From positions 186,001-250,000 of the forward strand of contig CAWCXF010000007.1 in NCBI GenBank assembly GCA_963799455.1: DNA of 64,000 nt, read 5' to 3'. Shown piece after piece: positions 44,408 through 52,266 of the stretch (within the stretch, counting starts at the first letter, position 1; every line of letters begins with the position of its first letter). The notes beneath the pieces were generated by a model, which was not told the origin of the DNA, searched no databases, and saw only the letters and a list, made by a program, of their open reading frames with translations. The position numbers and the translations under genes were made by a program. The stretch comes from CAWCXF01 sp963799455. GTDB taxonomy: Bacteria > Pseudomonadota > Alphaproteobacteria > Rhodobacterales > Rhodobacteraceae.

Positions 44408-45326
44408 TCAGGGCTCCTTCGTCGCGAGGTACGCCGCTTCAAGGCTCTCGCCGAGACGAATCTCGAGAATGCGAACGCCAGCCGCAATCAGCGCGGGGAT
44501 CAAGCGTGCCTGGGTCTCGGACACGTCTTCGTCGGGTGAAAGCAGATACCGAAGCTCGTCGCCCGCGATCGCGGGCTGGCGTCCTTGGAGGAAGGCGAGC
44601 TCTTCGAGGACGACAGGCCCGGCGACGCGAACGCGCACGAGACCAACGCTCCGCGTCAACTCTTGGAGGGGACCGCTTCGAACGCACCGCCCCGCTTCGA
44701 TGAACGCGAAGTGGTCGCAGGTCGATTCCACGTCCGCCAAGATGTGCGTGCTCACGATGACCGTGCGCTTCCCTCGCTGGCTTCGGAGAAGCTCGCGCAT
44801 CATGGCGACCAGGGCGGGGTCGAGTCCCCCGGTGGGTTCGTCCAGCAGTACTAGTTCGGGTTCGCCCAAGAACGCCTGGGCGACGGCAAGGCGTCGGCGC
44901 ATCCCGTGGCTGAGCTGACCGACGCGCGCGTCGGCGCGGTCACCCAGTTTCACCATCTCGAGCACACGCGCAGCGTCCTTGCGCGCGGCTTTGGCGTTCA
45001 GCCCTTGGAGTCGCGCGAAGAAGGTGAGGAGCTGCGTGGCGCTCGAGTGGGCGTTCAGCGCACAGTCTTGGGGAAGCACCGCGACGCGACCGGCATGTCG
45101 TGACGCGTCAAAGGCGCCGCCGCCGAGGATATCGACGTGACCCTCGTCCGCCCGCAGGGCGCCGCTGACGATGCCAAAGGTCGTCGTCTTCCCGGCGCCG
45201 TTGGGTCCGACGAGTCCAAAGACGCTGCCCCTCGGTACAGCAAGATCGAGTCCGTCGAGGCCGCGCTGCTTTCCGTAGCGTTTGATGACGCCGCGTAGTT
45301 GCAGGGCGCTTGGTCCTGATCGCTCA
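44408..45326 (-). CDS. ABC transporter ATP-binding protein, one frameshift near the start
   Basis: About 305 residues. GTG 45326 overlaps the permease stop (GTGA); after about nine codons one missing C in a CCC run near 45305 shifts into the main frame. Walker A GPNGAGKTTT, Q-loop VLPQDCAL, signature LSHGMRRRLAVAQ, Walker B LVLLDEPTGGLDP, H-loop STHILAD; then a C-terminal DUF4162-like domain. Typical of ABC-2 exporters or Nos-type cassettes. Its last 172 bp are duplicated at 41496-41667. Convergent with the PAS gene (27 bp apart). Confidence 0.85.
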
Positions 45327-46230
45327 CGCGTCTCTCCGGGCAAATCGAACGTGTCCGGCGAGGAAGTACGCGAAACCGAGAGCGACGAGGACAGCGAGGG
45401 CCGGGCCCGAATCCGCCAGCTCCGGACGCCACAAGTCGAGGCGATGGGCGCCGGGAAAAAACTGGCGGAGGGAGTCGGCGAGCACCGGCGCGCGCTCCCT
45501 GACGTCGTCGCGCCCGAGGACACCGGCGGCGGCGGAAACGCCGGCCAACGCGAGAACGGCCATAGCGCGAGACCACGGAACGGAGCGAGTGAGCTGCGAG
45601 GTGCCGAGGGCGAGACCCAGGAACGCGAAGCCGTACACAAACGCGCTCAGCGCGTAGCGGAGCATCCACAGAGCCGTGTCCATGAGCGGGAAGCTCGCCA
45701 GCTGCACGAAGCCCGTGACGTAGGAGGCGAGCGCGCCGGCGAGGATCCCCGCGAGGAGCAGCAGCGCCTGGCCCAAGAGTTTGCCGAGGGCCCAAGCGCT
45801 TCGCTCGCTTCGGGCCAGGGCAAAGCGCGCGGAGCCGCTCGAAAGCTCGCTGGCGATGGCGTCGCCGGAGGTGAGCACCACGAAGACCGGCCCAAAGGTC
45901 AGCGCAACCCAGCCGTAGAGGAGCGCCAGCGGCGGCACGCTGAGCAAGGAAAGAGCGAGGTCTGCGATCACGGACCAGGCGTGTCAGGACGCGGCGAAGC
46001 TCGCTGTTGCGCATCACCGCCTCGGTGAGGGTGCCGGGCCGGTCCGTTTGTGCGACGAGGAGCTGCTCGGCGAGCTCCGTCTCGATGGTCTGAAGAAGCT
46101 CGGTGAAGATGACCGACGCGGCGATGGCTCCGAGTACATAGAGCGAGAGGAACACAAGTACCTTGCGCGAGCGCAGCGACTCGCCCAGGTCGAAGCGCGC
46201 GACGATCCAAGCGTCACGGAGCGTTTTCAC
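45324..46230 (-). CDS. ABC-2 type permease, one frameshift
   Basis: About 300 residues. GTG 46230 starts inside the upstream gene's last codons (ALRD-like TLRDAWIVARFDLGESLRSRK, then a membrane segment VLVFLSLYVLGAIAASVIF and a periplasmic loop). One extra base near 45975 leads to the second frame with five more hydrophobic segments and the end HVRFARRDA. The six-segment plan and location fit an ABC-2 permease partnered by the downstream ATPase (4-bp overlap). Exported substrate unknown. Confidence 0.75.
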
Positions 46231-46965
46231 GGGCCCGCTCCATCGCGCTGCGAGCCGCCGGCTCCAGGAGTTCGAGGTCGATGTGGTTCCAGATCTCCAT
46301 CGCGCTTTCGTCGACGCCATCGGCGCGCTCGTCGCCAACGATGCCCTCGAGCTGCAGCTGGGCGGTTCGAAGGATGCCGGTGATGTCGTGGGTGATGCCG
46401 AGGAGCTCGCGCGGTGGCGGGCGCTCTCCACCTTGGGCCAGAAGAATGAGCTCCTCGCCGTACCCCACCAAAGCATCGTTCATCGTCTGGAGGGCGTCGT
46501 CGAGGGCGGCCACTTCCGTCTCGTCGAGATCTCCTTGTTCGAGGAGCGCCGCCGGGATTGAACCATTCGAACGCGCTGGACCGACGCGGCACGCTGGAAC
46601 GCGCTGTAGCGACTCTCGTCTTCGTTTTCGTCTTCGTCGTCATACGGTGCGACTCCGGCGTCCCCGAAGGCGTTCCGTTGCGCCCGCATCCTGGCTCCTT
46701 CGCCTTCTTCGCCTTCTTCGCCCGCGGAGTCCTCGTCGCGCTGGCCTTCGCGTGAGTCGCGGGCTGGAGGACGCAGGATGCAATCGAAGCCGGGGAGCGA
46801 TGATCGGAGGCCGCTGCCGCGGGGCGCCTCTTCCAACGCTTCCTCCAGCGACGCGATCTCTTCTTGGCTCGCCACCAACTCCCGCCGTGGACCCACGCCG
46901 CCGAGGACGAAACCAAGGATTAGACCGAGGGCCAGAGCCGAGAGGGCGGTAAGTGGAGCGCGCAC
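46214..46965 (-). CDS. Membrane-anchored periplasmic protein preceding the ABC cassette, one frameshift
   Basis: About 250 residues. GTG 46965 begins an anchor (LTALSALALGLILGFVLGG) followed by a coiled-coil-like stretch (ELVASQEEIASLEEALEEAP), a highly acidic segment (AGEEGEEGEG, DDEDENEDE), and, after a one-base loss near 46560, a helical domain (LLEQGDLDETEVAALDDAL, then GILRTAQLQLEGIVGDE) ending at 46214. The last helices resemble periplasmic heavy-metal-sensor (CnrX/Spy-like) folds but lack a clear signature. First gene of the ABC-2 operon (17-bp overlap with the permease). Confidence 0.6.
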
Positions 46966-47036
46966 GACAGGAGCTTTAGCGCGACGTCGCCAGATGCCAA
47001 GGGCGCGACGGCGGGACGGAGGACTGCGCCAGATGC

Positions 47037-47049
47037 CATACGCCGTATG
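47037..47049. promoter_or_regulatory. 13-bp palindrome between divergent genes
   Basis: CATACGCCGTATG: two 6-bp arms around one C, in the 194-bp gap between the minus-strand ABC operon (46965) and the plus-strand RCC1 lipoprotein (47160). Position and symmetry suit an operator; no regulator gene is adjacent. Confidence 0.35.
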
Positions 47050-47159
47050 TCGGAAGCGGGTGCAGGTTCTTCGGGCCGACTCACTCTTCGGGGGTGAGGC
47101 CGTGGGGCTGCCTAGCACCCGACGAACGACTCGCATCACAACTCGAGAAACGGCTAACC

Positions 47160-48731
47160 ATGAACAATCCGAAAGCGTTTACTCTTCTGCTGCTTCTCCT
47201 CGTCGGGTGCTATCAGAGCCACTCGCTTTTGGACGCGCCGGACGCCGCGCTGCCAGATGTTGTGCTGCTGGACGTCACGCTGCCAGATGTTGTGCTGCCG
47301 GATGTTGTGCTGCTGGACGTCGCGCTGCCGGACGCCTCACCGGACGTTTGGCAATGGGGGTGTGATGCCCCCCCACCAGAGCCGGTCTGCGTCGCCGACG
47401 CACTCAGAACATTCGAACCGGGAGTCTTGGGGCCGAGGGGCTGCGAGTACCCAACAATCGATACCTCTTGCACCTTCGGCTGCGAGAACGGGCGCTGCAT
47501 CGACATATGCGATGAAGTTGGGTTGTGCGGCCCGCCGCCCAGCGAGTGCTTTGGGCCCGGGAGCTGCGACCCGTCTTCTGGGTTGTGTCAGTACGGGTTC
47601 GCCGACGGCGTGAACTGCGACGACGGAGACTCGGGGACCTCGGGCGACTCGTGTCTCGCCGGCGTCTGCAGCGGCCGGCGAAGCACAGTCGTCGAGGGGG
47701 GGGGCACATCACACGTGCGCGGTCCGCGCTGGCGACGTTCTATGTTGGGGGGCGAATAATGCCGGCCAGCTTGGCGACGGAACGACCGTCGACCGGCATG
47801 CCCCCAATCGCGTGCCCGGCATCGACGACGCCGTAGAAATCGCGACTGGGCACTCGCACACCTGCGCGCTGCGAGCCAAGGGCTGAGTCTCCTGCTGGGG
47901 AAGCAACACCAATGGCGAGCTCGGCGTCGGAACCGACATCGGAGTCAACCCGGTCCAGCTCACGCCTGTTGCCGTCGTGGGAGTCCGTGATGCGGTCGAG
48001 ATCGACGCCGGCTCCTTCCACACGTGCGCGCGACGGGTATCTGGCGAGGTGCTCTGCTGGGGTGCGAACAGTGACGGACGACTGGGTGATGGCACGACGA
48101 CTCATCGGTCTGTGCCCACGCCTGTCCTCGGCCTGAGCGACGCCGTCGAAGTCGCCGCCGGCTTCCATACCTGCGCGCGCCGCGCGACCGGCGAAGTACT
48201 TTGTTGGGGTCGCACTTACGAAACAAACGAAAGTTCGAACCTTACTCTCACCGCCGTACGTGGCATCGTGGACGCAGTCGAGATCGATGTGGGCGATTAC
48301 CATTCCTGCGCTCGACGAGCCTCGGGATCGTCGGTTGCTGGGGCCACAATGGTGCGGGCCAGCTCGGCGACGGAACCACGAACGACCGAGTGGCCGCGAC
48401 CGCGGTCGAGGGAATCGACGACGCCATCGGAATCGCCGCAGGCGGTTGGCACGGCTGTGCTCAACGCGCCTCCGGCGCCCTCGTTTGTTGGGGCAGCAAC
48501 AATTCCGGACAACTTGGCGACGGAGCCCCCGTCGATCCTCGCTCTCCGCCCCGACTCACCCCAGTGTCCGTCGAGGGCATTGCTGACGTCGACGACATCG
48601 GAACCGGCACTCACCACGTGTGCGTGCGCCGGCCGACGGGGGCCATCCTCTGCTGGGGAAGCAACCAATACGGCCAGCTCGGTGACGGTACAACCACGTC
48701 CTTTCCTCTCCCGAAGAGGTACGGTTGTGAG
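47160..48731 (+). pseudogene. RCC1-repeat lipoprotein, frameshifts and an internal stop
   Basis: ATG 47160, lipobox LLVGC, a tandem 15-bp-based linker (LPDVVLLDV-type repeats), Cys modules (CTFGCENGRCIDICDEVGLC), then seven or so RCC1 blades each with xxHTCAxRxxGEVxCWGxNxxGQLGDGT. The frame changes in a run of nine G (47696-47704) and near 48325; between them TGA at 47885 replaces an expected codon in AKG-(stop)-VSCWG, explainable by CGA to TGA. The end is tentatively TGA 48731. RCC1 propellers in bacteria are usually secreted and of unknown role. The 48732-48999 gap shows no gene. Confidence 0.7.
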
Positions 48732-48999
48732 GAGTCCCGGTTACGGCGCTGTGAGCAACACATAACCGACTTCGGCGCGATGTGCGCCGACGACCGACGA
48801 TGTGAGTCCCGAACGCCTCGGGTTCAATCCCCCATCACTGATCGAACGGTGCCGTCGCCAGGACCCAACCGAGGGCACATCGTCGATACCTTGCGAGGCG
48901 TTCGTCAGGAGCCCGCTCTTTCTTTTCGTTGTCTCCGTTCATCTCGTCGTAGTGTATAGGTCACATAGCGTCTGGACGCTGAGGCCTGACGGAGATCCC

Positions 49000-50062
49000 A
49001 TGGCAAGATTCTACAAGAAGCGCGCGAAGAGCAAGGGGCTGGCTCCCGGTCAGCTTGTGTTCATCGGCGAGAAGAAGGTCGAAGAACTCCAGGTTCATCT
49101 CTTTGATTACGACGCGAACAAGGTCACCGACACCGATATCGCGGAGCTGAACTTCGCGAAAGAAGCCATCGAGTCTCAGACGGTGTCCTGGGTGAACGTC
49201 AACGGCTTGCACGACACCGACGGAATCCGCGCCATCGGTGATGCTCTCGATCTTCACCCGCTCTTGCTCGAGGACGTCCTCAACACAGGTCACGCGCCGA
49301 AGCTGGAGATCCACGACAAGAACGTCTTCATCGTTGTGAAGATGCTGCGCTTCGATAAGAAGCGGCGTCGTGGTCTCGGAGCGGCTGAGCATGGTCATCG
49401 GTCCGTCGTTTGCGCTGACCTTCCAAGAGCAACCGGGGGATGTCTTTGAGCCCGTGCGAAACCGAATCCGGAACAACCAAGGCCGCATTCGCATCAGCGG
49501 CGTGGACTACCTGGCCTTCGCGCTCCTCGACAACGTCGTCGACAACTACATCGAGATCGTCGAACGCCTGGGTGGGCACATCGAAGACCTGGAGCTTGAA
49601 GTGCTCGGGGATCCGACGCCGGAGATCCTTCAGAAGATCACGCGATTGAAGCGCGAGATCACGTTCATCCGAAAGTCGATTCGTCCCGCGCGCGAAGCGA
49701 TCAGTCAGCTCTCGAAGCTGGACGGATCAACGATCCAGGAGTCGACGGTGCCTTTCATCAAGGAGCTTTTGGACAACACGAGCCAGGCGACGAACGCCAT
49801 CGAGATGTACCGAGAGATGCTGTCCGACGCCCTCGCCACGTACAACACCGTGGTCAGCAACCGCATGAACGACATCATGAAGGTGCTCACGATCTTCTCG
49901 GCGGTGTTTATTCCGCTCACGTTTATCGCTGGCATCTACGGCACGAACTTCGAGTATTTGCCGGAGCTCAAATACCGATACAGTTACTTCATCTTTTGGG
50001 GCGTGATGATCACCGTCGCCATCGGAATGCTGGCGTACTTTCGAAAGCGTCGCTGGTTGTAG
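49000..50062 (+). CDS. corA: CorA-family magnesium/cobalt channel, one frameshift, GTN variant
   Basis: About 353 residues. ATG 49000 has GGAG seven bases upstream. Cytoplasmic funnel domain (about 40-270), long helix, and two C-terminal membrane segments. The frame changes near 49368 by one extra base (…DKKRR then VSERLSMVIGPSFALTFQE…). The pore signature is YGTNFEYLPEL where canonical CorA has YGMNFEHMPEL, so the GMN motif is GTN. Basic end FRKRRWL as usual. CorA pentamers import Mg2+; the Met-to-Thr change may alter selectivity, or this may be a CorA-like subgroup. Confidence 0.88.
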
Positions 50063-50067
50063 CGAAG

Positions 50068-50565
50068 CTAGGGCCGACAGTTCTGACTAAGGTCATCGAC
50101 GACATTCCCACAGACGTCTTCACCGAAGCGGCCTTCCAGTTCCTCGCAGGAGAGCGGCTCGAAACAGCGAAAGACTTCGTTGGCAAGGCGTTGGCAACCG
50201 AGGTCTCCTACGGTGTCGTCGATCTCGCTGCACTGTTCCACGCATGACTCTGTGTTGGTGACGGGGTCGCACATCTCAAGTCGTTCGCAGAGCATCACGC
50301 ACTCGGACCGGACATCAAGGGACAGAGCGGTGTCTGCCCCTGCGTCGCGAAACGGCGTGGCGTCGGGTCCGGCATCAGCAGGCGCTGGAACATCTCTGCG
50401 GGTCGCATCGAAAACTTCCGAATCGATAACAGACGCGTCGGTGGCCGCGTCGGTTGCGGCCGCGTCGAAAGTCCCGGCGTCGCCAATCGGCGGGCCGGAG
50501 TCGCTGTCGGCGGAGTGACTCCCGGCGCAGGCGGTCGCTAGGAGGGCGAGAGGTAACCAACGCAT
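50068..50565 (-). CDS. Small lipoprotein with Cys-rich C-terminus
   Basis: 165 residues: lipobox LLATACAG, a long Asp/Ala/Ser linker (about 20-90), and a C-terminal module with eight cysteines (ECVMLCERLEMCDPVTNTESC, then CSEIDD, GCQRLANEVFRCFEPLSC, DVCGN, NCRP). This six-to-eight-Cys helical module is frequent in myxobacterial lipoproteins. Function unknown. Converges with corA, stops 5 bp apart. Confidence 0.8.
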   Translation of the reverse strand: MRWLPLALLATACAGSHSADSDSGPPIGDAGTFDAAATDAATDASVIDSEVFDATRRDVPAPADAGPDATPFRDAGADTALSLDVRSECVMLCERLEMCDPVTNTESCVEQCSEIDDTVGDLGCQRLANEVFRCFEPLSCEELEGRFGEDVCGNVVDDLSQNCRP

Positions 50566-50667
50566 GCGCTCACTATACCAGTTCCGATGTTACGGCGCCG
50601 CCGGCGAAGCGGCGCGTCGTTGCTCGGGGTGCCGCGGACGATTGCTTTTTTGCGTTATGATCAATGC

Positions 50668-51519
50668 ATGTCTACGGCAATCGTGTATCGCTGGAAACTC
50701 CATCCAGGGCGAGAAGATGAGTTCACCGCGGCTTGGCGAGAAGTCACGCTGGCGATCTACAGGCGCGGCTCCCAAGGCTCGTGTCTGCACAGGGACGAGG
50801 CCGGGGAGTACTGGGCCTACGCTTCCTGGCCTTCGGACGAGAAGCGGCAAGCCTGTTTCAGCGAAGACTCGAAGCTAAAGGTGGACCAAGCGATCGCGAC
50901 CATGAAGGACTGCGTGGCAACGCGTTTTGATGAGACCAAGCTGACGGTTGTTTCCGATCTCTTGGGAACGAAGGCCAAACGCAAGGAAATGCCCGTCATA
51001 GAAACGGAGAGACTGCACCTGCGCCCTCTACAGTTTACGGATGCAGAGTCACTCTTTCCCGCCCTGTCTGGCGAAGACAACATGCGCTACTGGTCAAGGG
51101 GGCCCATCGAGAGCGTTGAGAAAGTTCGCGAGTACATTCGGTGGAATATCGACGGCGAAGACGTGGAGTGCTTCGCGGTTACCAAGCGAGAGGCAACCAG
51201 TGATGCCCTGGGCTGGGTCATCTTGATGCACAAGGGCAAAGGGCAGGCGGAGCTGGGCTACATATTCAGACCCGACGCCCAGCGTCAGGGCTTCGCGCGC
51301 GAAGCCGGACACGCGCTGATGCGACATGCCCTGGAGACGCGCCTGCTGCGCCGGGTCTTTGCGGATGTCGATCCCGACAACGCAGGCTCCATCAAGCTAC
51401 TGGAAGCCCTGGGCATGACTCGAGAGGGGCACTTGCGCGCTACCTACGAGACCCACATTGGGATTCGCGATAGCTACATCTACGCGCGATTGGCCATCGA
51501 TCCGGATCCCGCCACCTAG
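50668..51519 (+). CDS. Fusion of an antibiotic-biosynthesis-monooxygenase-like domain and a GNAT acetyltransferase
   Basis: 283 residues from ATG 50668. Residues 1-100 have the ABM/ferredoxin-like fold pattern (IVYRWKLHPGREDEFTAAWRE, GSCLHRDEAGEYWAYASWPS). Residues 112-275 are a RimJ/RimL-type GNAT: IETERLHLRPLQFTDAESLF, ELGYIFRPDAQRQGFAREAG (acetyl-CoA loop), VFADVDPDNAGSIKLLEALG, then GHLRATYETHIGIRDSYIYARL. The two are normally separate proteins. Could modify a small molecule or peptide N-terminus. No biosynthetic cluster is adjacent. Confidence 0.85.
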   Translation: MSTAIVYRWKLHPGREDEFTAAWREVTLAIYRRGSQGSCLHRDEAGEYWAYASWPSDEKRQACFSEDSKLKVDQAIATMKDCVATRFDETKLTVVSDLLGTKAKRKEMPVIETERLHLRPLQFTDAESLFPALSGEDNMRYWSRGPIESVEKVREYIRWNIDGEDVECFAVTKREATSDALGWVILMHKGKGQAELGYIFRPDAQRQGFAREAGHALMRHALETRLLRRVFADVDPDNAGSIKLLEALGMTREGHLRATYETHIGIRDSYIYARLAIDPDPAT

Positions 51520-51542
51520 ACAGAGCCTAGATGTAGCTATCG
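51468..51542. repeat. Perfect 15-bp inverted repeat around the GNAT stop codon
   Basis: CGATAGCTACATCTA at 51468-51482 (inside the GNAT C-terminus) and its exact reverse complement at 51528-51542, separated by 45 bp holding the stop codon. The right arm also covers the last codons of the convergent hypothetical gene. It could fold as a long-looped hairpin ending both transcripts. Confidence 0.7.
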
Positions 51543-52115
51543 TCGGCATTTGCGTAGGTGTGGTTCGGCGTTTGTGTGCGTCGGCGCTCCCGTTGCTCGA
51601 TCAACCCGGTGTGGGGGCGGTTGCGCGGAGCTACCGTCTCTGGGGCTATCGCTCTTGGAGTCCAGGCTCAGCGCTTCGTCAGCAACCATCACGTCATCGA
51701 CCCATCGGTGTTCGAGGAGCCATTCACCGATGGCGCCCCACGGGTCGGCAAGTTGAGCGGCCTTTGCGAGCTCGTCCGCTAACTCTAGATTGAACGGTTC
51801 CGATTCGCAGTCGTCGCTGAAAATGACATCCTTCCGAGTGCGCCATCCGGCAACGAGGCGCTGGACTCTCAGGAGTACCTCGGATGTTCCTGGGTCGCTG
51901 TCGAGATCTGTATCGACGGGACTCGCGTCTGCGCGGTAGATCGCGCTTCTGTCGACATCGTGACCCGAAGAAAGTTGCCAAGCCGCATCGAAGTCCATGC
52001 CTGTGACGGCCAATCTGCTTAGCCCGTGGATCAAAAGCGCTTTTTCGCCGCGCGGTCCACTATTTGCCCTACGTTGTGCGGCGAAAGTAGACTTAAACCA
52101 GCCCGTCACCACCAA
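51537..52115 (-). CDS. Hypothetical protein
   Basis: Up to 192 residues (52115), or 153 if it starts at ATG 51998 (MDFDAAWQLSSGHD). The middle is acidic and plausible (VLLRVQRLVAGWRTRKDVIF, ELADELAKAAQLADPWGAIGEWLLEHRWVDDVMVADEAL), while the last 35 residues are low-complexity and may be read-through past a lost stop. No signal or known motif. Convergent with the GNAT gene; the 15-bp inverted repeat touches its 3' end. Confidence 0.45.
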   Translation of the reverse strand: MVVTGWFKSTFAAQRRANSGPRGEKALLIHGLSRLAVTGMDFDAAWQLSSGHDVDRSAIYRADASPVDTDLDSDPGTSEVLLRVQRLVAGWRTRKDVIFSDDCESEPFNLELADELAKAAQLADPWGAIGEWLLEHRWVDDVMVADEALSLDSKSDSPRDGSSAQPPPHRVDRATGAPTHTNAEPHLRKCRR

Positions 52116-52266
52116 CGGTGAACCACGCAGCTAGCAGCGGGTGTAGACCAACATCCGCCACTGTGTGAAGCATCGGCACCGAACAACTGGACAGAGTGCG
52201 GTATTATGCTCCGCTGCCGCAGATATACCCACACACGGGTATTCGCCCAAACGCCCGTAGAGACCT

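Noticed and set aside
41670..44410. Integrative element with its own integrase between the duplicated ABC ends
   Set aside because: No integrase, recombinase or relaxase is encoded in this interval; only the four-gene operon is present.
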